Assembly: GCA_009838625.1 (NCBI GenBank)
Contig: VXRG01000109.1
Span: 1-64,000 of the forward strand
Source of the DNA: Caldilineaceae bacterium SB0664_bin_27
Lineage (GTDB): Bacteria > Chloroflexota > Anaerolineae > Caldilineales > Caldilineaceae
DNA: 64,000 nucleotides
Direction: 5' to 3'
Shown: positions 17,995 through 26,862 of the stretch, in pieces
Layout: each line of letters begins with the position of its first letter
Numbering within the stretch: the first letter of the stretch is position 1
Notes under the pieces: model-generated
Database searches by the model: none
What the model saw: only the letters and a program-made list of their open reading frames with translations
What the model was told of the DNA's origin: nothing
Translations under genes and position numbers: made by a program

Positions 17995-18945
17995 ATGACT
18001 GAGTCAACGTTCGACCGCCCTGCGCCCGCTCTGGCCGCGGCCAGGCGGCAGAACACGATAGCAAGGAGAGTGCGCGCCATCTCCAAGTTGCTGATCCACC
18101 TTGTACTGATAGTCGGTGGATTTGCCGTGCTGATTCCCTTTTTCTGGATGGTCTCTGCTTCCCTGAAGCCGGACTGGGAGATCTTCCAGATCCCACCAAC
18201 GTGGATCCCCGAAGAGCCTCTATGGCAGAACTACGCCATTGTTCTGACCGGAAACCGTCCTGACGCGGAGGGATCACGCGCCGGACAGGGTTGGAGCTTT
18301 ATGGGCTTTGTCTGGAACACAGCCTATGTCACGGCATGGGTTATGGTTGGGCGGCTGCTTACCGCGTCATTGGCCGCATATGGTTTTGCCCGTCTGCGTT
18401 TTCCGGGGCGAAATGTACTGTTCATCATAATGCTTGCAACGATGATGGTACCCGGCCACGTAACCATGATCCCCCTCTACTTCATCTTCAAGTCGCTCCA
18501 GACACTGGACACGTACTGGCCTCTGGTGCTTCCCGTTTGGTTCGGGGGCGGCGCATTCTTCATCTTCCTTCTGCGACAGTTCATCAACAGCATCCCCCCG
18601 GACTATGACGATGCCGCCCGCATTGACGGTTGCAGTTGGCTGGGAGTGTACTGGCGCATCATACTGCCGATGATCAAACCCGCTCTCGGGGCCGTGGCAA
18701 TATTTTCCTTCATGGCCAGTTGGAACGATTTCATGGGGCCTCTTATCTATATCAGCTCGATGGACAAGTACACCGTCGCAATCGGGTTGCATTTCTTCAA
18801 GAACAACGCCAGTCCCGCGGCCAGGCCGCTTTGGAATCTGATGATGGCTGCCTCGGTCGTGGCCATGGTCCCGCCCCTCTTGCTCTTTTTCTTCGCACAA
18901 CGTTACTACATTCAAGGCATTGTCGTATCAGGCATCAAGGGTTAG
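17995..18945 (+). CDS. Carbohydrate ABC transporter permease (MalG/UgpE type)
   Basis: 316 residues from the ATG at 17995; an in-frame ATG at 17959 would overlap the previous gene but lacks a ribosome site. About six hydrophobic segments, EAA loop PDYDDAARIDGCSWLGVYW, and the standard C-terminal IQGIVVSGIKG. Forms the transmembrane pair with the preceding product. Confidence 0.92.
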   Translation: MTESTFDRPAPALAAARRQNTIARRVRAISKLLIHLVLIVGGFAVLIPFFWMVSASLKPDWEIFQIPPTWIPEEPLWQNYAIVLTGNRPDAEGSRAGQGWSFMGFVWNTAYVTAWVMVGRLLTASLAAYGFARLRFPGRNVLFIIMLATMMVPGHVTMIPLYFIFKSLQTLDTYWPLVLPVWFGGGAFFIFLLRQFINSIPPDYDDAARIDGCSWLGVYWRIILPMIKPALGAVAIFSFMASWNDFMGPLIYISSMDKYTVAIGLHFFKNNASPAARPLWNLMMAASVVAMVPPLLLFFFAQRYYIQGIVVSGIKG

Positions 18946-18987
18946 GTCCCCTAAGGCCGCCATTCGATCCTGCCTGCTCAACAGGGA

Positions 18988-19845
18988 ATGTCGAAACTTG
19001 CATTGACCCGGCGCCGTTTGCTGCAGCTGGCAGGCGCCGCGGCCGTAACCGGCGCTGCCGGTCTGGGATACGTTGGAAAGCTTGAGCCCGCTTGGGTGGA
19101 ATTGAGAAAGATCACGATCACACTCCCGGGCCTGGCCGAAAGACTGGCCGGCTTCAGTATTGCCCAGATTTCCGACATCCACCACAGCCGCTTCACTTCC
19201 GCCGACGAATTGCTGGCCGCGGTCACCCGCGTCAACCAGTTGCAGCCCGACATCGTCGCGCTTACCGGCGACTTCGTCGGCCACGAGGCCCGCTTTGCCG
19301 CCGGCCTGATCGAGCCATTGCGGATGCTGGAGCCTCCCGCCTTCGCGGTGTACGGCAACCACGATCTGTGGACGGACCGCGAAGCCGTGCGGGCCGCCTT
19401 GGCCGAAACGCCTGTCACAATTCTGGTCAATCAGAACGTCGAAGCTGCCCCCGGCCTCACGATCGCCGGCCTGGACGACGCCTGGTCCGGTCATCCCCGC
19501 CCGCAGGCTGCCCTGGCTGGTTCACCGTCAGACTATACGAATCTGCTCCTCTGTCACGAACCCGACTACATCGATACCATTCGCAGCCAAGAAGTGCCTG
19601 TTGCACTGCAGCTAAGCGGGCACAGCCACGGTGGACAGGTCCGGCTGCCATCAACGCAGCCCGACGGCCTGGGACTGGCGACGCGCGCACCGCTTCTGCC
19701 GCACATGGCAACAAGATACCCCATCGGCCACTATCGTGTGGGAAATCACCAGCTCTATACCAACCGGGGTCTGGGCGTTTGGCCTCTCCCCTTCCGCTTC
19801 AACTGCCGGCCTGAGATTACGCATCTGATCCTCCAACCAGCCTGA
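18988..19845 (+). CDS. Tat-exported metallophosphoesterase (YaeI/YkuE-like)
   Basis: 285 residues. The N-terminus TRRRLLQLAG followed by an Ala-rich hydrophobic stretch is a twin-arginine signal or anchor. The calcineurin-like dimetal site is complete: SDIHH, TGDFVGH, YGNHD, LLCHEPD and SGHSHGGQ. The YaeI/YkuE group are membrane-associated phosphoesterases. A CAGGGA site precedes the ATG. It probably ends the catabolic island; I see no terminator after it. Confidence 0.9.
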   Translation: MSKLALTRRRLLQLAGAAAVTGAAGLGYVGKLEPAWVELRKITITLPGLAERLAGFSIAQISDIHHSRFTSADELLAAVTRVNQLQPDIVALTGDFVGHEARFAAGLIEPLRMLEPPAFAVYGNHDLWTDREAVRAALAETPVTILVNQNVEAAPGLTIAGLDDAWSGHPRPQAALAGSPSDYTNLLLCHEPDYIDTIRSQEVPVALQLSGHSHGGQVRLPSTQPDGLGLATRAPLLPHMATRYPIGHYRVGNHQLYTNRGLGVWPLPFRFNCRPEITHLILQPA

Positions 19846-19954
19846 AAGGTGGATGGGGCCTTACTGCATCTAAAGCGCTTCTGCAGCAGAATAGAAGTGC
19901 AAAAAGGTTGAAGATTTGTCTTCTTCAAGGAGAAGCAGCCCGATTCTGAACTAT

Positions 19955-19983
19955 TTGACGCTGTGATGTGCCTATGCTAGACT
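19955..19983 (+). promoter_or_regulatory. Promoter of ftsH
   Basis: TTGACG (19955-19960) and TAGACT (19978-19983) with 17-bp spacing. The start would be near 19990, about 85 nt before the ftsH ATG. No heat-shock CIRCE element was seen. Confidence 0.7.
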
Positions 19984-20075
19984 TCCCGCGGGTAGTGCAG
20001 GGCCCGAAACGCAGGTCGAGACCCATTGAGTCGCTCGGGCTGTGAGCTATTACCCCGTGGACTGTACGAGGAGCT

Positions 20076-22040
20076 ATGGATTCCAAACGAATTCGCAACG
20101 GCATGATCTACTTCCTCTTGGTGGTAGCTCTCGGCGCGTTTCTCTATATTGTCCTGAGTAACCAAGGCAACAATATCTCTGCATCGGTTTCCATCGCTGA
20201 AGTCGCGTCCCTGGTGCGAGGCGGCAACGTTCAGGAAATCCGTGTAGATGGTGACGAAGTATTCGCCTATACGGGCGGCAAGGTGATTGGTTCGCGTAAA
20301 GAGACCGGCATCGGCCTGATCGAGACCCTGGAGAATCTAGGCGTAACCGAGGACCAGCTTTCGGCTATTAATGTCCAGATTGAAGCACCAAGCGGGTGGG
20401 AGGTGTACGGCGGCATACTGTTGGCCCTATTGCCCATATTGCTGATCGCAGTATTTTTCATCTTCATATTGCGGCAGGCCCAGGGCGCCGGCAACCAGGC
20501 CTTCAGTTTCAGCAAGAGCAAGGCGCGCATGTTTACGGGTGACAAGCCGACAGTCAACTTCGGTGACGTGGCGGGCAATGAAGAGGCCAGACAGGACCTT
20601 TCGGAGGTGGTTGAATTCCTGAAAGAGCCGCAGAAATTTGCTTCTCTCGGCGCTCGCATTCCCAAGGGTGTACTTCTCGTCGGACCGCCCGGGACCGGCA
20701 AAACGCTGATGGCGAAGGCGGTATCGGGTGAAGCGGGAGTTCCATTTTTCAACATAAGCGGCTCCGAGTTCGTAGAAATGTTTGTTGGCGTCGGAGCGAG
20801 CCGCGTGCGGGATCTGTTCGAACAGGCCAAGAAGAATTCTCCCTGCATCATTTTCATTGACGAGATCGACGCAGTCGGCCGCCACCGAGGCGCGGGTCTG
20901 GGTGGTTCCCACGACGAACGCGAGCAAACTCTCAACCAGATCCTGGTCGAGATGGACGGCTTTGATACCGACGTCAACATCATTATCATCGCCGCGACCA
21001 ACAGACCGGATATACTAGATCCTGCGCTGTTGAGGCCTGGGCGCTTCGACCGGCAGGTCATAATGGATTCGCCCGACGTAAAGGGTCGGCAGCAGATCCT
21101 GGATGTCCACGTGAAAGGTAAGCCCTTGGCAACGGACATCGATCTGGAAGTCGTCGCCAAGCAGACGCCCGGGTTCGTCGGCGCCGACATTGAGAACCTG
21201 GTGAATGAGGCAGCGATTTTGGCGGCCCGACGCAATCGACGTTCAATCGGTCTCGCCGAGTTTCAGGAAGCGATAGAGCGGGTCATTGCCGGCCCTGAGC
21301 GGCGCAGCCGCGTCATGTCTCCAAAGGAAAAGGAGATTATCTCCTACCATGAGGCTGGTCACGCAGTGGCAATGCACGTACTTCCCAAGCATGACCCTGT
21401 CCATAAGGTGACCATAGTTCCCAGGGGGATGGCAGGCGGATATACGATGCCATTGCCGGAGGAAGAGTCCAACCTGAGTACAAGAGACAAGTACCGCGAT
21501 GAGTTGGCTGCGCTCCTGGGCGGACGGGTGGCGGAGGAGATTCGCTTCGAGGACGTCACCACAGGGGCCAGCAACGACCTGGAGCGCGTGACCAACATGG
21601 CCCGTATGATGATCACGCAGTGGGGCATGAGCGACAATCTTGGACCGGTCCAATACGGTGAACGCGAAGAGATGGTCTTTCTGGGCAGGGGCATTGCCGA
21701 GACGCGCAATTACAGCGATAAAGTTGCACAGGAGATCGACGAAGAGGTTCGTGAATTAGTTGACGAGGCCCACAGCCGCTGCCATGAAATCCTGACATCC
21801 TATGAGGACCGCCTTGATGCGGTGGCGGCGGCTCTGCTGGAGCATGAAACTCTTCATGCCCCTGAATTTCAGGCGATCATGCGCGGCGAAGACCCGTTCC
21901 AATCGCTTGACGACGTTGAGACGAGGCAGACCAGCGGCACGCCTACTTCCGAAAGGGACGGCAGCGAACAGCCTCATGAGGAGGATAGCCGCGATCAGGG
22001 GTTGGACTTGAGTGGAGGGACTTTGCCCGCCCCTGCTTGA
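20076..22040 (+). CDS. ftsH: ATP-dependent zinc metalloprotease FtsH
   Basis: 654 residues. Membrane-bound hexameric AAA+ protease for quality control of membrane and regulatory proteins. Two transmembrane segments (about 8-28 and 105-130) flank an extracytoplasmic domain. The AAA module has Walker A GPPGTGKT at about 206, Walker B IIFIDEID, and the second region of homology [21 protein letters not shown]. The protease zinc site is HEAGH with the distal Asp in [10 protein letters not shown]. The ATG has GAGGAG upstream. The C-terminal tail (from about 610) is charged and poorly conserved, as usual. Confidence 0.97.
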   Translation: MDSKRIRNGMIYFLLVVALGAFLYIVLSNQGNNISASVSIAEVASLVRGGNVQEIRVDGDEVFAYTGGKVIGSRKETGIGLIETLENLGVTEDQLSAINVQIEAPSGWEVYGGILLALLPILLIAVFFIFILRQAQGAGNQAFSFSKSKARMFTGDKPTVNFGDVAGNEEARQDLSEVVEFLKEPQKFASLGARIPKGVLLVGPPGTGKTLMAKAVSGEAGVPFFNISGSEFVEMFVGVGASRVRDLFEQAKKNSPCIIFIDEIDAVGRHRGAGLGGSHDEREQTLNQILVEMDGFDTDVNIIIIAATNRPDILDPALLRPGRFDRQVIMDSPDVKGRQQILDVHVKGKPLATDIDLEVVAKQTPGFVGADIENLVNEAAILAARRNRRSIGLAEFQEAIERVIAGPERRSRVMSPKEKEIISYHEAGHAVAMHVLPKHDPVHKVTIVPRGMAGGYTMPLPEEESNLSTRDKYRDELAALLGGRVAEEIRFEDVTTGASNDLERVTNMARMMITQWGMSDNLGPVQYGEREEMVFLGRGIAETRNYSDKVAQEIDEEVRELVDEAHSRCHEILTSYEDRLDAVAAALLEHETLHAPEFQAIMRGEDPFQSLDDVETRQTSGTPTSERDGSEQPHEEDSRDQGLDLSGGTLPAPA

Positions 22041-22090
22041 CACGTGCGTCCTGCCCTCAACACAACGAGCATGTCCTTGATGTTGCTTGG

Positions 22091-22117
22091 CCTCGTCCCG
22101 TAGGGCGGGGTCTTCTC
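22091..22117 (+). terminator. Terminator-like hairpin after ftsH
   Basis: CCTCGTCCC can pair with GGGCGGGG around a GTA loop, with one bulged T, and is followed by TCTTCTC. A moderate intrinsic terminator for ftsH. Confidence 0.5.
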
Positions 22118-22168
22118 ACATAGATCGCTCATCCAGCCCAATCAACCACTGCAGGCACTGACAAAATC

Positions 22169-22930
22169 GTGTCCCGTCTGATCTATCACCTTGACCGCAT
22201 GATGCTGGCAGGTGCGCCGGTCGTCCGCTGGATTGACGGCCTTCTTCTGCTCGTTGGCGCGCTCGGGGCTTTCCATTTCGTTCCCGGACACTTTTTCACG
22301 ACAGGGCTCTGCCTTGTACTATTTGCATCTTTCATTTGGCTTCGGCGCCACTGGCGCAGCCGCGACTACGTACAGTTTGTCGAATCGCCGACCCCTTCCG
22401 TTACGCCACAACCCCTGGCCCCTAAGGACAGTGTGCCCATCCACGCCAGCGGCTACTTCACGGTCGAAGAAAAGAACGAACGATTTACCTGGTTGCAAGG
22501 CTATTTCCGCACATTCGCGACACGTGAACACGCAGTGATCTGCCTCGTGCAGCCGAAACGCTTTCTCCTGGCGGAGTGGCCCGAAAAGGATGTCGGGATG
22601 TGGTACGTCTTCTTCTTTCCCAAGTCGGTCCGCAGTATTCGCTACGGCACAGTCAGCTATGGGAGAAATGCACAGACTTGCCTTGCGATAGAACACGAGA
22701 TTCTCATTCCCAAGCGCGGTCGTTTCAGTAGAGAACGCACTGTTCAGGAAACAGTCCTTCTGGCATCACCGACCGAAGAAGATACCCGCCGAATCCTGGC
22801 GGACCTTCTCCATGACTCGCATGCCAAGAGCGAAGAAGCGAAGCCGAGCAAACCGCTCCAGCCGGCCCCCGACCCGGCGCGCAATGGACAGGTGAAGATT
22901 CCGATAGAATCAACTCGCCGACTGGACTGA
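22169..22930 (+). CDS. Membrane-anchored protein of unknown function
   Basis: 253 residues from GTG (an ATG at 22199 is an alternative start). Residues about 17-60 contain two closely spaced hydrophobic segments, then basic residues (RRHWRSRD), so a hairpin anchor with a cytoplasmic C-terminal domain is likely. Residues 90-215 look like a compact mixed domain, and the last 40 are Pro/Lys/Glu-rich and probably disordered. I do not recognise the family. It is followed 32 bp later by a dCMP deaminase gene, with which it may be cotranscribed. Confidence 0.7.
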   Translation: MSRLIYHLDRMMLAGAPVVRWIDGLLLLVGALGAFHFVPGHFFTTGLCLVLFASFIWLRRHWRSRDYVQFVESPTPSVTPQPLAPKDSVPIHASGYFTVEEKNERFTWLQGYFRTFATREHAVICLVQPKRFLLAEWPEKDVGMWYVFFFPKSVRSIRYGTVSYGRNAQTCLAIEHEILIPKRGRFSRERTVQETVLLASPTEEDTRRILADLLHDSHAKSEEAKPSKPLQPAPDPARNGQVKIPIESTRRLD

Positions 22931-22962
22931 TCCGGCTCGGGCATTGTCGAATCGCGCTGCGC

Positions 22963-23403
22963 ATGACTTCTCCTCAGTCTCATCGCCCTTCATGGGATGA
23001 GTACTTCCTCCAGATTGCATTTACCGTGGCCGCGCGCAGCACATGCGATCGAGCCCATGTGGGCGCGGTAATCGTCCGCGACAGGCGCATACTGGCTACC
23101 GGCTACAACGGTGCGCCAACCGGCCTGCCCCACTGCGACGACGTGGGCCATCTGATTATCGACGGGCACTGCGTACGGCCACTCCACGCCGAACAGAACG
23201 CAATCATACAGGCCGCGCTCCACGGGGTGGGTACTGCAGGCAGCATGATCTATGTGACCCACCAGCCGTGCATTACCTGCGCCAAGATGATCATCAACGC
23301 CGGTGTGACAAGGGTCGTCTACGCCGGCCCCTACCCGGACGAAAACAGCCGCCGCTTTCTGCAGGAGGCTGGCGTCTCCCTCGTCCAGATGCCTGCTCCT
23401 TAG
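22963..23403 (+). CDS. Deoxycytidylate (dCMP) deaminase family protein
   Basis: 146 residues. Zinc-dependent CMP/dCMP deaminase: the catalytic HAEQNA motif supplies the His ligand and proton-shuttle Glu, and PCITC supplies two Cys ligands. The sequence [20 protein letters not shown] is characteristic of ComEB-like dCMP deaminases that provide dUMP for thymidylate synthesis. Length is normal. No clear ribosome site is seen, so coupling to the upstream gene is possible. Confidence 0.9.
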   Translation: MTSPQSHRPSWDEYFLQIAFTVAARSTCDRAHVGAVIVRDRRILATGYNGAPTGLPHCDDVGHLIIDGHCVRPLHAEQNAIIQAALHGVGTAGSMIYVTHQPCITCAKMIINAGVTRVVYAGPYPDENSRRFLQEAGVSLVQMPAP

Positions 23404-23672
23404 CTTTTTGCAATTCAAAACCTGACAACACCATTCAGCTTTTTCGCTGTCGAGCCGTCGAGAAGAACGGGTGATTCCCCAAAAAAGGCGAAATATGGTG
23501 TCAAAATGCGTCAAATTGCGTCAAATTCCTTCGGCGCTCCCCCCTCCACGCTCCGCCCCACGCCACTCACGCCTCACTCCTCTCCACTCTCTCCTCGCCC
23601 TTTATCATGCAAATCCTGATTCAGACAACGACCTTACAAGAATCTGGGATGTACACCTGCCCTGAGCAGAAA
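23404..23672. other. Non-coding region upstream of the trp promoter
   Basis: No gene is supported here. The region is unusual in containing the triple 10-bp repeat and the long C/T-rich tract listed separately, and a TTTTTGGGG-like counterpart (CCCCAAAAAA, 23478-23487) matching a similar stretch near 50680-50700. Confidence 0.6.
23499..23605 (+). repeat. Shared upstream element: three 10-bp repeats plus polypyrimidine tract
   Basis: On the + strand three units of consensus TGYGYCAAAT, exactly 10 bp apart, run from 23499 to about 23527. They are followed by TCCTTCGGCGCTCCCC and a C/T-rich run to about 23605. The same order and orientation relative to the promoter is found, on the other strand, at 50588-50680 upstream of the second aromatic operon. 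The in-phase 10-bp spacing resembles tandem protein-binding sites, but a dispersed intergenic repeat is equally possible. Confidence 0.6.
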
Positions 23673-23701
23673 TTGACAGGCTGAAACTGTTAAGGTATAG
23701 T
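23673..23701 (+). promoter_or_regulatory. Promoter of the trp/aro + strand operon
   Basis: TTGACA (23673-23678) and TATAGT (23696-23701) with 17-bp spacing, nearly perfect sigma-70. Transcription should start near 23708, at the head of the T-box leader. Confidence 0.85.
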
Positions 23702-23997
23702 CGGTTCCAACAACTGAATTGAAATGACCGTGAACCGGAATAGTAGCACTCAAGGCTGGTTCCAGAGAGTCCCGGACCCGGTGGAAACGGGATAGCAGCG
23801 CAGAGTGTGAATGGACCGGGGAGTCGGAAGGCGAACAGTGGACGCTTGTAGTACAGGGCAGATGTGCCTGCCTGAACAGCAGCGGTACCACCCACTAGCC
23901 TCTCCCGGAGACGCCACCGTTATCAGGGCGCCGCGGCTCAGGCAGGTCCGTATTTATGCAGAGCCTTCTGACCGCGATGAGTGAGACTGGTGCAGGC

Positions 23998-24027
23998 ATC
24001 CCTTGCGTTTCATGCGAGGGATTTTTT
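23998..24027 (+). terminator. Stem III-like hairpin with T tract inside the T-box leader
   Basis: ATCCCTTGCG pairs with TGCGAGGGAT (10 bp including two G-T pairs) around TTTCA and is followed by five T residues. It sits where T-box stem III lies. Its form is that of an intrinsic terminator, so it may pause or terminate transcription before the T-box sequence is made. Confidence 0.5.
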
Positions 24028-24081
24028 GTTGCCCATCCATCGCCGGTCTAAACAGGGTGGTACCGCGGGCGTCAAAACTGG

Positions 24082-24133
24082 CCTCGTCCCCGTTAGCAGC
24101 GGTTTTTTGCTGCAGTCGGAGACGAGGTTTTTT
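24082..24133 (+). terminator. T-box regulated terminator
   Basis: CCTCGTC (24082-24088) pairs with GACGAGG (24121-24127) and is followed by TTTTTT. An inner hairpin, GCAGC (24096-24100) with GCTGC (24109-24113), lies in the loop. The 5' arm CCTCGTCCC is also the part that would pair with AGGG..CCGCG of the T-box to form the antiterminator. Confidence 0.85.
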
Positions 24134-24181
24134 GTTCGGCATGAATCCGGGGCCGGGCTTCGAAGTAAGGAGAGAGCGAAC

Positions 24182-25723
24182 ATGGCAACCTATCGACCAT
24201 CACTGGATGAAGTACGGGAGTTAGCGGCCACCGGCAATACGATTCCGGTGTTCCGGGAACTGCCGGCCGACCTGGAGACTCCGGTTTCTGTATATCTGAA
24301 GTTGAGGAACGGCGGCCCATCCTTTCTACTCGAATCGGTGGTGAAAGGGGAGCAGGTAGGCAGGTACAGCTTTCTAGGCGTTCGCCCGCCGCTGACCCTG
24401 TGTGCACAGGGCGATCAGTTGGTGATCGGAGGGGCGGACGGCGCCGAGTTGGAACGCCGGAAAGGAGACCCGTTCGAGGCTGTGCGGAGCTTGCTGGCGG
24501 AGCGTTGCCCTGTAGAAATCCCGGGCCTGCCCCGCTTCTCGGGAGGCGCGGTCGGCTATTTTGGTTACGACACGGTGCGTTTTGTCGAGCGCCTTCCCGA
24601 AACGGCTAAGAGGAAGCTGGACATTCCCGACATGCTGCTGCTTTTCAGCGACAACCTCGTCGTCTTTGACCACGTGCAGCATAAGCTGCTGGTCATTGCC
24701 AACATGCAGACGCCGGGACAAGGTCTGGATTCCAGTGAGCAGATTGATGCGGCCTACGCCGATGCAGTTGCCCGCATCGACGAGATCGTCAGCGACCTGC
24801 GCCAGCCTCTTTCTCCGCCTGTGAATGCCCCGGTTAATGGCGATGCCGAATGGCGCAGCAATTTCACCAAAGAGGAGTATGAAGAAATTGTGCGCCAGGC
24901 AAAGGAGTATATTGCGGCCGGCGATATATTTCAGGTGGTTCCCAGCCAGCGCCTCAGCCGGCCAACGGACGCGGAGCCGTTCGCGATCTACCGCGTGCTG
25001 CGCATGCTGAACCCATCTCCCTATATGTACTTCCTGGAGTTCAACTGTGTAGCCGGATTGGAAGAGACTTCCGGAACTGACGAGCCGTTGAGGATCATCG
25101 GTTCAAGCCCGGAGATGCACGTCAGACTGGAAGACGGCCGCGCTTACCTTCACCCGATCGCCGGGACGCGCTGGCGCGGCGAAAGCGCTGCCGAAGACGA
25201 CGCTTTGGCAGAAGGTCTGTTGAACGATCCCAAGGAGAGGGCAGAGCACGTGATGCTGGTCGACCTGGGTCGAAACGATCTGGGGCGCGTGTGCGAGTAT
25301 GGGACAGTCAAAGTGCCGGAAATGATGGTTATCGAACGCTACAGCCATGTCATGCACATTGTCAGCGATGTACAAGGGGAGCTGGCATCCGGCCACGACG
25401 CCATCAGCCTGCTTAAGGCGACCTTTCCGGCAGGGACAGTCAGCGGGGCGCCGAAAGTGCGGGCCATGGAGATCATCGAAGAGCTGGAGGGACTGCGGCG
25501 CGGGCTGTACGCCGGCGCGGTCGGTTACATCGACTACGACGGCACGATGGACACCTGCATCGCCATCCGCACGATCGTGATGCAGGGCAAGACTTGCCAC
25601 CTGCAGGCGGGCGGCGGAATTGTCGCGGACAGCGATCCCACATATGAGTGGGAGGAGACGCTGAACAAGGCCAAGGCACTCTCCGCCGCGGTTCAGCGGG
25701 CCGAAGAGGGCTTCGACGACTAA
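24182..25723 (+). CDS. trpE: Anthranilate synthase component I
   Basis: 513 residues. Converts chorismate and ammonia (from TrpG) to anthranilate, the committed Trp step. The frame is open back to 23981 but that part is T-box leader; the ATG at 24182 with AAGGAGAGAG upstream is the start. The feedback-inhibition element LLES is present (SFLLESVVKGEQVGRYSFLG), so Trp inhibition is expected. The chorismate-binding C-terminal half shows GDIFQVVPSQR, IIGSSPEMHVR, PIAGTRWRG, ERAEHVMLVDLGRND and PAGTVSGAPKVRAME. First gene of the + block under the T-box. Confidence 0.97.
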   Translation: MATYRPSLDEVRELAATGNTIPVFRELPADLETPVSVYLKLRNGGPSFLLESVVKGEQVGRYSFLGVRPPLTLCAQGDQLVIGGADGAELERRKGDPFEAVRSLLAERCPVEIPGLPRFSGGAVGYFGYDTVRFVERLPETAKRKLDIPDMLLLFSDNLVVFDHVQHKLLVIANMQTPGQGLDSSEQIDAAYADAVARIDEIVSDLRQPLSPPVNAPVNGDAEWRSNFTKEEYEEIVRQAKEYIAAGDIFQVVPSQRLSRPTDAEPFAIYRVLRMLNPSPYMYFLEFNCVAGLEETSGTDEPLRIIGSSPEMHVRLEDGRAYLHPIAGTRWRGESAAEDDALAEGLLNDPKERAEHVMLVDLGRNDLGRVCEYGTVKVPEMMVIERYSHVMHIVSDVQGELASGHDAISLLKATFPAGTVSGAPKVRAMEIIEELEGLRRGLYAGAVGYIDYDGTMDTCIAIRTIVMQGKTCHLQAGGGIVADSDPTYEWEETLNKAKALSAAVQRAEEGFDD

Positions 25724-25777
25724 GAAAATGCTAAAGCCAGTTCCCAAGAGATCATTCCTAGAACACGGGAGGGAGAA

Positions 25778-26833
25778 ATGACAGAGAAGAGGCGGATTCT
25801 CACCGGCGACCGTCCGACGGGCAAACTGCACGTCGGCCACTACGTGGGCAGCTTACAGCACAGGTTGGCGTTCCAAGAGGACTATGATTGCTTCTTCATC
25901 ATCGCCGATCTTCACATGCTGACTACGAAGCCATCCAAAGAGGACATAGCACAGATCGGGGAAAATGCTCGGGAGATCGTTCTCGATCACCTCGCAATCG
26001 GCATCGACCCGGCCAAGACATCGTTCTATCTGCAGTCGGCCGTCCATGAGATCTATGAGATGCACCTTATTCTCAGCGGCATGGTGACGGTGGAGCGTTT
26101 GCAACAGCTGCCCACGATAAAGGATATGGCCGCGGCGGCCGAAATGGAGCAGATGCCATACAGCCTGCTTGGGTACCCTGTTCTGCAGGCGGCGGACATT
26201 CTGATGCCGCGCGCGCATATGGTACCGGTAGGCAAAGACAACGAGTCCCACATTGAGATCAGCCGACAGATTGCGCGCCGCTTCAACAATGCCTACTCCG
26301 AAGTCTTTCCTTTGCCGGACGCATATATCGTCGGCGGCACACTCGTTGGCACTGACGGCCAGGCCAAGATGAGCAAGAGTCTGGGCAACGCAATCCTACT
26401 TAGCGACGACTCGGCCACGGTCAGAAAAGGGGTTATGAGCATGTATACGGACCCCAATCGCATTCGCGCCGACATTCCCGGCACGGTCGAAGGCAACCCG
26501 GTCTTCAGCTATCATGACACTTTCAACCCCAACAAGGAAGAGGTGGAAGATCTGAAGAGTCGATACCGAGAAGGCGCTGTCGGCGACGTGGAAGTGAAGA
26601 CGAAACTCTACAACGCCCTGGAGAACTTCCTCGAACCGATCCGTGAACGGCGAGCTTACTACGCCGAACAGACCGGCTTCACCGACCAGCTAATCTATGA
26701 AGGCACGCAGCGGGCACAGGAAGAGGCCCGGGAAACTCTCATGGAAATGAAGAAGGCGATGGGGCTGACCGGCGTGTGGAATCGTATTCGCCGCGCGAAT
26801 GAGCGCCGGCAAAAGAGGCTCGCAAAGGCATAG
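25778..26833 (+). CDS. trpS: Tryptophanyl-tRNA synthetase
   Basis: 351 residues. Class I synthetase charging tRNA-Trp. The HIGH-type motif is [10 protein letters not shown] near residue 14, and the KMSKS loop appears intact ([11 protein letters not shown]). Length is typical of bacterial TrpRS. Placed directly behind trpE (54 bp gap) and therefore under the same Trp T-box: low charged tRNA-Trp raises both synthesis and charging. Confidence 0.97.
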   Translation: MTEKRRILTGDRPTGKLHVGHYVGSLQHRLAFQEDYDCFFIIADLHMLTTKPSKEDIAQIGENAREIVLDHLAIGIDPAKTSFYLQSAVHEIYEMHLILSGMVTVERLQQLPTIKDMAAAAEMEQMPYSLLGYPVLQAADILMPRAHMVPVGKDNESHIEISRQIARRFNNAYSEVFPLPDAYIVGGTLVGTDGQAKMSKSLGNAILLSDDSATVRKGVMSMYTDPNRIRADIPGTVEGNPVFSYHDTFNPNKEEVEDLKSRYREGAVGDVEVKTKLYNALENFLEPIRERRAYYAEQTGFTDQLIYEGTQRAQEEARETLMEMKKAMGLTGVWNRIRRANERRQKRLAKA

Positions 26834-26862
26834 ATCGGGAATCGGGAGAAAGGAGCGGAGCA

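Larger units (their letters stand above)
23708..24133 (+). promoter_or_regulatory. Tryptophan T-box riboswitch leader
   Basis: Leader RNA that senses uncharged tRNA and controls read-through into trpE. Stem I landmarks appear in order: AGTA (23742-23745), CACTC pairing with GAGTG (23803-23807), the distal AGAGAG bulge (23764-23769) and the terminal loop GGTGGAAACG. On the 3' side GAA is followed by TGG (23812-23814) then A, the normal place of the specifier triplet; TGG is the Trp codon. The T-box itself, CAGGGTGGTACCGCG, is at 24053-24067 and precedes a terminator at 24082-24133. Specifier and downstream gene agree. Pairing was read by eye, not folded. Confidence 0.92.

Noticed and set aside
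20267-21235. 322-codon open frame on the - strand inside ftsH
   Set aside because: Antisense to conserved FtsH sequence; composition is low-complexity Ser/Arg.
23876-23893. A T-box on the - strand (GGGTGGTACCGC)
   Set aside because: No T-box stem I or terminator and no - strand gene follow it; it is better explained as a complement of the + strand T-box.
23981-24181. N-terminal extension of trpE through the T-box leader
   Set aside because: The region is structured regulatory RNA; the ATG at 24182 has a good ribosome site and gives the normal TrpE N-terminus.
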